Below, piece by piece: positions 1 through 11,900 of a DNA stretch of 60,000 bases. Source of the stretch: Nematostella vectensis (taxonomy: Eukaryota; Cnidaria; Anthozoa; Actiniaria; Edwardsiidae); assembly GCF_932526225.1 (NCBI RefSeq), contig NC_064035.1, positions 21,133,969 through 21,193,968 of the forward strand, in the 5' to 3' direction. Position 1 is the first letter of the stretch. The number at the start of each line of letters is the position of its first letter. The position numbers and the translations under genes are program-made. A model generated the notes under the pieces. It worked only from the letters and a program-made list of their open reading frames with translations. It had not been told where the DNA came from and searched no databases.

Positions 1-280
1 GACGAAACTTGTCGACGAAATGGACGATTACTTGCAGTCTCTTGACCTGGTTGAATATTGTCTATAGTCTTTTATGTAGCTATGTGGTTAATTTGATGAC
101 GTGTTGTCACCGCTTGATATCTATATTAAGCATACTGGACTTATCGACCGCTTGAAGGGTTTGTTATAAAACCATTGACTCAAAGTGGACATGTTCTACT
201 ATTATCAAGTTTTATTCAAGAAAACTATAATGTATACATACTTTTTCTATAAATTTTATCCTTGCTACTCCAAAAAAGCA
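1..280. other. Intronic sequence, nothing recognised
   Basis: No exon of DNAJC13 or other gene could be recognised before the first array. This is probably intron upstream of the 1330 exon. Confidence 0.5.
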
Positions 281-289
281 CCCACAACT

Positions 290-700
290 ACTCTCCGATG
301 CTCTCTGTAAATTTACCATGCTCTCTGATGCTCCCAGTAAATTTACCATGCTCTCTGATGCTCTCCGTAAAATTACCATGCTATCTGTGCTCTTCGTAAA
401 TTGACCACACTCTCTAATGCTATCCGTAAATTTATCATTCTCTGTGATGCTCTTCGTAAATTTACCACGCTCTCTGATGTTCTCATTAAATTTACCATTC
501 CCTCTGATGCTCTCCGTAAGTTTACCATGCTTTCTGATGCTATCCGTAAATTTACCACTACCTGATGCATCAGAGAATTGTACATTTACAAGAAGCATCA
601 GAGACCATGGTAAATTTACGGAGAGCATCAAGGATCATAGTAAATTTACGGAGAGCATCAGAGAGCATGGTAAATTTACGGAGAGCTTCAGAGAGCAGGT
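290..700. repeat. Head-to-head inverted ~30-bp minisatellite
   Basis: About nine units containing CTCTCYGATGCTCTCCGTAA run in one orientation to about 560, then about four run in reverse orientation to about 700. The switch is centred on CTGATGCATCAG (562-573), so the array is a large imperfect palindrome. Open frames on both strands here are by-products of the repeat. Confidence 0.9.
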
Positions 701-1329
701 GTATAAAATTTGGCCAAATCGTGTATTCATTAAGTTTATGTATAGCATAACCACTTGTAACACAAACGGACAAATAAGATAACACTTGTTTCATTTAAAA
801 GAGTTCCGGTTTTGATAGTTGTCAGGGTTTTTAATTATATTTATATTCCCAACCGCCCCAAATAGGCATTTTAATAAACATGGCTATAGACTGTTTGATT
901 GTGGCCATTCATCAAGGAACCAGACTCTGGATAAGGTAAACAAAAATGGCTTAGACGAACTAATATTATAAAGGAGCCCTCGATTTAAAGAGTAAAGGCC
1001 ATTTTTAAGAATGTTCGCTAGAAACTATAGCTTAATTACCCCCCTCTAAAGGGCGTAACATAGTGCATTTTTAAATGGTATTCCAAAAAAATAATAAAAA
1101 CGCCCGTTTTATTTACTAAAAATTGTGAAGTGCCAGATTATTCCCGTTACTTAGCCATTTTCTAAAAAGTGCAAAAGTGCAGATTTTGATGTTTAGTTGT
1201 TCCTGCCCTTTCCCCCTTGCCTACACAATTACTGTACTTCCTTGGAATGCCTTCTGCTTTTATAAAAGGCTTTCTACCCTTGACCGAGGGATTACAGTTT
1301 GCTGTAAAGCGTTTGTTTTTTTACTTTAG
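701..1329. other. Intronic sequence, no gene seen
   Basis: AT-rich unique sequence leading to the acceptor TTTACTTTAG at 1320-1329. No repeat or coding sequence is recognised. Confidence 0.6.
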
Positions 1330-2071
1330 GCCACAGACTTGGTCCATACATATCACCAGTCGATGAAGAAGTGGAGAGTCACCATCTTCGATTCCTGGCA
1401 GTTCCGCCTGGGAAATTTTCAGAAGCAGTTGAAAAGTTTAACTGCAATATTTCTTATAATGGACTACTCCATGCTGTCTCTCAGGATGTAAGTACAAGTA
1501 GCTGTTATATGAGTATGCTGTACAGCTGTCTTTTAAATGCCAAACGAAATTTCGAGTCCCAAAAAAAACAAAACAAAAATTTTCATTTAAGTTTGTTTAG
1601 CAAGACTCTGTATTTAAAAGTAAAAAAATACAGTATTCATGCAGATTTGAAAATGTGCTTTTGATATAATTTTCATCGCCATCAAGCAATGATAATATTG
1701 CTTTTTTTTTTTTTGGCTGAAAATCCGTTGTTGTCTTGTAGGGATTCTTTGTAGAAAACAAAGAGAAGCTAATCACTGGCGCTGTCTCCGCTCTACTCAT
1801 GCAAGAAGGTATATTATCTACTTAATTCTTGGCCAGTTAATATGTTAATTCTTGGCTTTCATGGTGATGGAAGATATAGAAGATTATGATATTGGTGGTG
1901 TTGATGCAGATGGCGGTGAATATGAAGATGGTATTGGTGGTGTTGATGCAGATGGCAGTGAATATGAAGATGGTATTGGTGGTGTTGATGCAGATGGCGG
2001 TGAATATGAATATTCTGTTACCGGGGAAAATGAAGATGTGAGTGTGGTAATAATAAATAAGATGGTGATGG

Positions 2072-2106
<35 letters not shown>

Positions 2107-5100
2107 GTGATGGTGATGGTGATGGTGATGGTGATGGTGATGGTGATGGTGATGGTGATGGTGATGGTGATGGTGATGGTGATGGTGATGGTGATGGTGA
2201 TGGTGATGGTGATGGTGATGGTGATGGTGATGGTGATGGTGATGGTGATGGTGATGGTGATGACAGTGACAGTGATGGTGGTGAGCAAGATGACACTTAT
2301 TCTATAGGGGATCAAAACACTATCAGTATAGAGGAGCTAGAGGCCCAGTTCCATGCCTTACGAAGACTGGTGGCCTCAAAAGCCGGCTTTGAATCATTCA
2401 CCACGCTGCCAAAGTTCCGGGACAAGCTTGGTGTGAAGGTTGTGAAAGCACTGAAGAGGAATGATGATGGAGTCACCCATGCCGCTATTGACATGCTGTG
2501 TGCGCTCATGCAGGTGACCATCTTTTACAGCAAATGTGACCAAGCCTTCCTGTGCCTCGTTGCACACATTACGCTTTTACTCTACCCTTTTAGCTTTTTT
2601 TTCTTCTCACGCCAAGTCCTTGCTGTGGACCAGATATTGCCCTTACTATCCTGTATTATATCTTATTTTCAATATTCTTCTTCTTTTTACCTTCTTACAA
2701 CAGCTGAAATAATCTCACTGAAGTAATGTGCTTTTGTTCAATGTAACTAACAGCCAATGCATGACAACTATGATCTCCGCCAAGAACAAATGAATAAGTC
2801 ATCTTTACTGTCTTCCCGGAAGTTTCTTGGGACTCTTCTCGAAATCTTTAGTACTCATGTGGTAAGTAATGGACCTTTGTAACTATACTTCAAAGCCATG
2901 CTGATAAGATGATCATACAGCTTAGAGACCGAGCGAAGTAGCCCCTAGGAAACGTTAGTTCGAGTTAGAGGGGAGTTAACGTCATCATATTAATGTTATT
3001 TGGGTTTCACTGTATGCTATAATAGACCCCTTTTGCAGTAAGTATCAGTACTTGGATACACATGTTTTGTGGTTATTATTTGCGACCATTGTGTTTGTAT
3101 CTTAGAATCGCAGCACTGGTGCTTTAGTGATCTGCGCACTGCTGGATTTCCTCACTTTTGCCCTGTGCCCCCCCTACAGGTATGTCAGCACATTCTTTAA
3201 AGTGTTTCTGTCAGCCGCCATTTTGTCATCCTAGCCAAACGCCAACTGTGAGAAAAAATCCATTCCTATCTGATGCTGATTTGAGGAAAATTTTGCGATA
3301 TTTTCTATCGAATTTGGTAGAGTTTAAAACCTTTTAAATGATTATTTCGAAATGTCATCCCCTAATTTGTCTTCCAATGTCGAATAAAGAGAGCAGCAAG
3401 GTGTGGCTGTCAAGGGCTCTTTAAATCTCAGTCACGTGTTCTTTTTACCCTCAAGAAGAACTGAATCAAACATGCCGCTAAATTGCACAAAGAAGCATCC
3501 ACTTCCATCAGCAAATTCAAGAGATTCCTTTCTAGACGTTTTGTAAAAGTCCCTTTCGTTACAAATCGCCTAGCTACGGTCCATTAATTCTCATCTCCCG
3601 AGCAATGAGGATATGTGCCAAGTTTGCTTAACCCAGCAGACTAAGCCTCGCAAGCTGTAAGAACAAGTGACCACCAGAAGATAAAAGTTTGGCTTGAAGG
3701 CCCACAACAGAGCAAGAACCCTTCAAGTTCCTTACGGTAGCTGCATCCCAGGCTTCAATTGCTGGTTGTTATTTTGGTCTTTGAAATAGACCCTTGTAAA
3801 TTCACAAAAATAACAGCAATGGTGCGGGATTACATATATTTGATTTGAAGTAAATATTTGCTAATGGAAGTGGGTGCTTTGAATAAAATGGATTGTAGAA
3901 TGGAATTTTCCACAGCATTTGTATTTAATGAATGATTTTGTTGAGCCGAGAGTCTAGATGCCAGTTTATTTTTATTTTATATTTTTAGTGAAACGACCGA
4001 AGGAAACCAGTTTGACACTCTTCTTGAAATGGTGGCAGGTATGTTGATAGTTTTAGTCTTACATACATTTTATTAGTGTTTTTTTTTCTTATTACGCTGT
4101 TATCTTCTAGACTTGGGGCGAAGCATCTTCAAGCTGTTCCAGGTTCGTATGTGCTTATAACCATTTAAAACAATCGGCCTTAAGATTGAATAAGACAAGC
4201 ATTCCGATTTATTTTTTTATTAAATTCGCGTTCTAGGTCGTCTGCTTAGCAGTCAGCCTTTGTGTCCCGCACGCCTTCCCCACAAGGTTTGGCACTAAGA
4301 GCCGCTGCTATAAGCATACGGTCTAGGCCATGCCATAGCGATGATTTTTCAATTTGCAGCAATATAAAATTGCTAATTGTTTCATATAGTTCCATCTTTA
4401 AAAATTGTGTGGACGTTAAAGTCCAAATGTTATATATATATTATCTGACTGTATTGATTTGTCAGTTGCGAGGTCTCTTTAGATGTTATTTTCTTCTTTT
4501 CTAAACTTTAGCACCCCTCTATGGCTATCGTCAAAGGGGCGGGGATGGTGATGAAAGCAGTGATTGAGGTGGGCCTTCCATCAATAGCAACAAAGATCAT
4601 CACACCATGCACTTGCTCTGTACATGCCTTAGTCCTACTTTCTCAGGATGCCAACTGAGGTTGAATCTTGGTTGCCTTTTCGTGCGGTTACACAAGCTCT
4701 TTTTCACTTATTAGCGAGGAGTCAGGCGCCCTAGTCTCTTGATTGAAATAGGTATTTTGAAATACTCTGTTTACTTCCCAGTGTTCTGATGGAAATAGGT
4801 GGTTTGAAATACACTATTTACTCCCCATTGTTTGGATGGAAATAGGTTGTTTGAAATACTCTGCTTCTCCCCAGTGTGTTTTAGAAATGTGCCTTTTACC
4901 GCCCGCTTACAGTCGTGTCCATCAGAGAGGAGTTTACTGACTATACTTTGTCCTCCGTAGGAAGGTGATGCTGAGATCGCCGCCAAGATGCAAGATCTTT
5001 CCCTAGCAGAGGGAGCACTTCCTCGTCATCTCCACACAGCACTCTTCACTCAGAGCAGAGACAATCGGCTTCTTACCAACAGGTAACACAACATTTTAGA

Positions 5101-5902
5101 ACCTAGACGCATTAGGGTGCATTCATGATGATGACGATGAAGACTCGATACACTCGATACACAGTACACATGACTCTCATTTGGTTTAATGTATTGTATA
5201 TTTTCTTTATTGTATTTATTTATCACCTTTAGACCTATGGAAACTTCAAAGCTCGTTCCTATGGGAGCACAACGTTTCTAGATCAATGTCTTGTGTTTTT
5301 ATCATTCACGTTCGTTTGACCACACCATCGATGCGTGTGACTACGGTGTTAATTGTCGTTTGTTGTCGTTTGACAGGCAGCTTAGTCGACACTTGGTTGG
5401 TCTGTGGGTGACAGGTCATCCCACGGCCATGGGGCTTCTCAAGAGAGTTATGGTGAGCAAGACTCTTTACACTTAAGCCCTTGGGTTTCTTTTCCTCCTT
5501 ATAGTTGAGCACATAATTGCTTGTCGTTACACACTTTGAACAATATTTCTAATTTTGAAAAATACACATTCATCATTTGCATATTCTTCTGTGTATTGTA
5601 CTCTTACTGAATAACGTTGAGACCCTTACCTTGGATGTATCGTGTGTTTATGTAATGTTCCTAAATAACGAGCTTTGTTGTTTGTTTTCAGCCTGTCGGT
5701 CTTCTGAACTACCTGGAAAGCGATGAACCGGTAATTGTTATGTCATAAAAATTAAGTTTGTGTTTATGAAAAATCGTGCAAAAAGTCTTATTTTAGGCGT
5801 CAGGCTTTTGTAATTCGGCTGTCTTAGTCTTGGAACATTCTTCAGGTGCCAGAGTCGGAGCTGGATAAACTTCATGTGCGCGATAATGTCAAGCTAGCAG
5901 AG
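1330..5902 (+). CDS. DNAJC13: DNAJC13 exon block 1 (12 exons)
   Basis: Exons: 1330-1487, 1742-1808, 2308-2513, 2754-2861, 3106-3179, 3989-4038, 4111-4142, 4512-4568, 4961-5082, 5377-5452, 5692-5730, 5846-5902. Each is flanked by AG and GT and the phases chain correctly. Family-diagnostic stretches include [78 protein letters not shown] and LSRHLVGLW. This is the armadillo-like helical region N-terminal to the GYF domain. The start of the 2308 exon rests on a CTATAG acceptor next to a GATGGT microsatellite. It was chosen because phase 1 from the previous exon is completed there and the family sequence resumes; an acceptor slightly further upstream cannot be excluded. The 32-bp exon at 4111 and the 39-bp exon at 5692 are too short to show as open frames. 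Confidence 0.93.
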
Positions 5903-8900
5903 GTAAGTGACCATCTCCAAAATATTAAATATTATTATATCTCTGTTTTTGACGACGACAACGATTTCACAGATCACGCTAACAACTTGTTATAACCCCT
6001 TCCCTCCACCCTTGACATCTGCTTGACACATAACAAGTTTAGTTGTCATATGATGTTTCGGCGTGAGGGTAGTTTTACTTCACTGATGTCACGTAACCAT
6101 CTTATTGCACCCCACTTGAAATACATTACACAGACAAGTTTTGTTGTCATACGATGTTTCTTTAATAAAATATAAATTTTTTTTTTTAATTTTCATGACG
6201 TCAGCATATTTTTGCTTCTAGTAACGTCATCGATTTCGTCACATATAACCTGACCATAGTTTTGCACCTCCCTTGACACATACATGACACCTGCCAAGTT
6301 TGGTCATACAGTGCTTTTAAGGGACGGACGGACATGGTATTGGTATGGGGCTCCGCTCACGCGGCGCTTCACGCCGCGTGGGAGCTCCACTATAAACAAT
6401 TGAGAGTTTGCCATATATGGCTGCCCTTGGCAAAAGTAAATAGCTTGATCCAATACAACGAGTACCAAATGAATGTTGGATGTGTTGGCAGGACTCGTCT
6501 AAACCCAAGAAGAACCTGTACAAGGTTCAGCTCGAGACCGTGTTGACGCACTGGAGAACCAAGATTGGTCTAAAGTCCAAGGAGGTAAGAGCATGACCTG
6601 AGCACATGAACATCGCAAATTCATCGACATTTTTTAAAACATTTCTAAACACCTTCATCAACACAACTAAGACATCCCATAGGATCCAGAAAGCAAAGAT
6701 AAACGTTTCAGTCACTTGACTGTTTAATTTACTAATCAGAAGAAACATCCAAGAATGTAGTGTGAAATTCGATCCATCCTGTCTTTGTGGTTTGGCGGTC
6801 TTAGTGTTCTTTTCACCTATTAAAATCGGTCTACTGAAATGTCCTGCTTCGTAGGTGAACCAAAAACCTGTGGTGCTGAGAAAAAGAAGACAGAGGATTA
6901 AAAGCGATGCCAACTGGGAACTGTTCTACTACAAGTAATGTTTAGAAAGTCTATATCTCTTTATGAATCAGGGCGCCTCTTGCACGGTTGTGAATTATTC
7001 ATGGCCTAAGCAATTACGAGAAAATATTAAATTTACCGACGAATATCTGTAATTTATTTTATTTCTGCTAGTTGCAGTTTCCTGAATGAACGTTTAAAAT
7101 CCCTTTTCATCCGTTCGAGGGCCCCTTTATCGCAAGGCTTTGGGTAGTGGAACCTCGATATAACGTTTATGGCAAGGGATAATAGAAGTTATTCTTATGC
7201 ACTAGTATTTTCATGTGGCGGTCACCTATAGGCCACCTTTCATGGTCCCGATAGTGGCCGCACAATAAAGGTGCCACTGTTTAGAGACCTTATATATCTA
7301 ATATATCTGTTGGGCCCTGAATTTTGATCTTTATACATCTTTCATATTTATGTTGAGGCTCCCCTAAATCGATCGATTTGTGCTCCATTTTCTGCAACGT
7401 ACACTGCATACGACACAGTTTTCATGTGATTATTATTGGATGGTGATTGCATAAGAATTGCTGTTTGGGCATTGTTAAGGTACCATTTCCTTAATCCAGG
7501 TTCAACCAAGACCATTCATCACCCAATCTAATTTGGAATTTCAAGGTATGTTAGCATTAATAGTGCACTTTATACTTATATACAAGGGAAAAACATGTAT
7601 TCCCAAATTTAAATGTTTTCACATACTTTTGAGGCCACTGAGGATGTTAAAAACCGCTTTCAAGTTTGGCGTTGAAATTTTTTTTATGGCTATACCTTCA
7701 AACCTTCTCAGAACCCAAGTTTGGCTGATTACATGTGCAAACTTTTAGGCGGTAGATCTAACTTTGTTCCCAGTATGATGACCTTTAAGTATTATTATAT
7801 TGTAGTGCATCCAGCTAATTCAGCCAATCCAGCTAATAGCCCTTTGGCTTTCAGACAAGGGAAGAGTTCCGAGAAGCACTTGAGAGCGAAATGCGAGGAT
7901 TCTCTATGGACAAGGTTAGGATAATCTTGCCAATTCCTCGCAAATCCTTAAATACTTCTTTCTCTGAAAGGCAGTGTTGAGGTACCTATATATTGCATCC
8001 GCTTTACGAAGTCCTGAAATACTTTTTCTCTGAAAAGCAGTATTGAGGTACCTATATATAGGAACCACTGTACAAAGTCCTGATATACTTGTTTCTCTGT
8101 AAGGCTTGAGACACCTATATAAAGCGGCCACCGTTAGGTCGAGACACTGTATTGTCTCCAACTTGATTGTTTTACGGTTTGCCAGGATCTTGGTGGCAAG
8201 TTCACAATCTCATGGAATCACCAGGAGTTTGAAGTGCGGTACGAGTGCCTGAGTGAAGAGATCAAGATTGGCGACTACTACCTGCGACTGCTCCTGGAAG
8301 ATGAGGAAGAAAAAACTGTTATACACAACTCGTAAGTTCTCATAACGATTATAAGATTCATATTTGCACCAAGTTTCTCTATGTGGGAGACCCGTACTGT
8401 GTTTTTGGCCCATTCCTAGCTATGTTGCCGAAGGGGAAGTGGTGTGCGGGGTCACTGTACCCATTTCTAGCTACGTGGCCGAGGGGGGAGGGGTGTGTGG
8501 GTTCACTGTGCCCATTCCTAGCTATGTGGCCGAAGGGGAAGGGGTGTGTGCGGCCACTGTGCCTATTCCTAGCTACGTGGCCGAGGGGGGAGCTGTGTGT
8601 GCGGTCACTGTGCCCATTCCTAGCTACCTGGCAGAGGGGGAAGGGGTGTGTGGGGTAACTTTGCCTATTCCTAGCTACTTGGCCGAGGAGGGAGAGGTGT
8701 GTGCGGTCACTGTGCCCATTCCTAGCTATGGGCCGAGGGGGAAGGGGTGTGTGCGGTCACTGTGCCCATTCCTAGCTACGTGGCCGAGGGGGGAGGGGTG
8801 TGTGCGGTCACTGTGCCCATTCCTAGCTACGTGGCCGAGGGGGAAGGGGTGTGTGCCTATTCCTAACTGCACGCCATGGAGAAGGGGAACATTCGACCCA

Positions 8901-11900
8901 TGTGGCTTTTCCTCGCTACATGGCTGTGTTGACTCATAGCGTTGCCCTCCACACCACACCAAATTCTCCAGCAAGCATAAGTCTGACATTTAGGGTAAGT
9001 TGGCCATCATGTCACTTGATAATAAGTAATAGTAATAAAAAATGTTCTTTTTTAGAGTGGAGTTCTTCAATGATCTCTATCATCGTTTCCTCCTCACAAC
9101 GAAGCCTTCCATGAAAGCCATGTGCTTACAGGTGACTACCCCTCCATCAAGATAGATCATCAAGATGTCTGTTGTATCTGATAGTTTCATGTAGTATTGC
9201 CACGACTTTTCTGTTCTGTTGTTTCATCCGTTATCCTCGGTGCCTGTGCCCCTCGCGCTAGTCGACATAAGCGTGACCCTGAAAGCCGAAGGGTGAAGCG
9301 CTTTGTTGTTGAGTGCCCTAAAATAATTTCATTGGAATACCCAGGGTATTTTTGTGTTTTTCTTCAGTGGTTTTTCGCTTGTTTATTTGTACTTTTTGAA
9401 CCCAGACTTCACGGTAAGTTATAGAATAGTAGTAGCGGCCAACCTCTGTCAAACGGCATCTTCACCATTGCCTAATATATAGATTAATTAATTAGTCTTG
9501 CACTTGGCTACATATCCAACTTTCATGGTCCCAGAGTACGACTGTAACAATAGCCTAACGTAGATGGAGAACCCGTGGCATAAGGTTTTAAAGCCGTTTA
9601 GGCTCTGAGATCTAGGGAAGACTATAGAAGCGGGTAAAATCGCTCCTGCTACCTTTGCACTTTCTCGTCGCACCTGAAATGCGTTTCTGTCTGTCTCAGG
9701 CTATGACAAAGGTATATAGCAAGTGCTTTGAGGAGATTGGGGCCTTCAACGACACTCGCTACATTGTTGGCATGCTCGAAAAGGTATCTCTTAATCAATC
9801 GAAGGTGGAAATTAAAGATAAGATATCTCTCTTAATAAATTGAAGGTGGAAGTGAATGATTATGAGTGTCGTCTATGAAAATATACCCATAGAAATTTGC
9901 TCAGAAAAGGAAGCCTGTTCACTTCAAACTGATTTGTAAATAGTAATGTATTGTCAAAGTGCTATTATTGATGTTGATGTTTAATACTAATTGAATAGAT
10001 ATATTTCGCATGCTCAGGTTTGTCGTTTAGCGACTGTGTGACTCGAGCTGGTGCAAGTGTGTATCTTTTATTTTGTTGTTGTAGTCAAGTGACAAGTTAG
10101 AGAGAGATCGCTTGCTGTACTTTGTCAATGCGCTGATCAAGAACAAGGTTAGATTAAGTGCACTTCTCATTAGGTATACCCCCCTTGTTATTAGATACAC
10201 CCTCCCTTGTTATTAGATACACCCTCCCTTGTTATTAGATACACCCTCCTTGTTATTAGATACACCCTCCCTTGTTATAAGATACACCCTCCCTTGTTAT
10301 AAGATACACCCTCCCTTGTTATTAGATACACCCTCCCTTGTTATTAGATACACCCTCCTTGTTATTAGATACACCCTCCCTTGTTATTAGATACACCCTC
10401 CCTTGTCATTTGATACACCCTCCCTTGTTATTAGATGCTCCCTCCCTTGTTATTAGATGCACCCTCTTTTGTTATTAGATACATCCCCCTTGTTATAAGA
10501 TACATCCTTCCTTGTTATTAGATACACCCTCCCTTGTTATTAGATCACGGGAATTAGGATACTTTGTCAGCGATTTCTTAATAAAATCAACAAAAATGCA
10601 TTCCCAATTGTGTTAAATATTGTATTCAGCGAATAAAATATCTCTAACCTTTGTGCGAAATGTCTCCTGCCTCCCGATTCAGCGAAATCCTTTCTCGTTA
10701 TATTTTTATTTCTCTTGTCTAAAAACCCACACGATCGTTGTTTTTAATTTTCAACTCTCGAAACATTTTTACGGTACTGGGTAACCATAGCCTCTTGAGT
10801 GTTCGTGACTAGCCCGAACGCTCTCCGAACCTAACTTCGTATTTAGGTTCTATATAAAATAGGAAGGGAGTGAAACAACGCTTGATTCCATTGTTCCAAA
10901 ACCTGCCTTGTTACGGCCAATGTTGTGATGTTCGTATGGGACATGATTGATGAGTGACAGACAAGAATCGCGTCTCGGCGGCGGCGGCGAGATATAAGTT
11001 CAAAGAGAAAGTTGAAAACAACGATCGCGTGGGTTTTTCCTTAGTGTAAGTAATGGCATTTGATGTTTTGTATCTTGCTCAGCGGAACGTGAAGGAAATG
11101 CTTGATGTTGGTGGTGTTCGCGTGCTGGTCGATCTGCTAACGCTTGCCCACCTACACACGACACGAGCCACCGTGCCACTCCAGGTAACTACGTACTATC
11201 AAGAGACTGGATACCATAAATTATTACTACGTACTAACAAGAGACGCCATAGATTATTACATAGAATAGACGGACCAGGATGTGTGGACAAATACGCTAT
11301 TCTGTTGTTCCTGGCTAACAATGGTCCTTCTTCCATTTGTGTGTTCTTTTGAATTATAAAGCCAGCATAGTGCTTTGAAAGCACAATAGTGTAACCCCGC
11401 TGAAAGCACACCATGCTATTAAAGTCCCTAAGAAATCCTTACCTGCATAAAAGCACCCCGTGTAAGCCGTTAACAAGGCTCTACTGCACTGCACTCTTGC
11501 CCCTAAGCAGTGAAGGTTATTTCTTGTTCAGGTAATATATTTATTTGGAATGTTCCCTTTTATCCTTTTTCTCAGACGACCATGATTGAGGCATCCCCTG
11601 ACTCGTCCATGGACGGTGAGAAAGAGTGGTACTATGGTAACAAGGAGAAGGAGCGACTTGGGCCGTTTGGTCTTTCTGAGGTGGGCTAGGCTGCCTTAGA
11701 CACTCGAAGACCGATTTTCGTTACGCTGTTTTCTTTTTTTTTTTTTAGTTTCCCCACCTTTAATGACATTGAATAAACTATTACGAATTTTTCTTTGTAT
11801 GTTCACTTTGACTCCATGCGCGGCGTGGAGCGCACTGGCTCTGCTTTAAACTAAAATCGAGCACCGCATTGTTGTATGTAGATGAGGGAGATGTGGGCAG

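Noticed and set aside
1-66. Possible exon at the window start
   Set aside because: No splice sites or family sequence could be matched; stops occur soon after.
1852-2315. Frames with poly-MetVal, Ile-Thr or Ser-Pro
   Set aside because: Translation of the GATGGT microsatellite in three frames.
8364-8989. 191-residue frame with PIPSYVAEG repeats
   Set aside because: 51-bp intronic minisatellite between two well-supported DNAJC13 exons.
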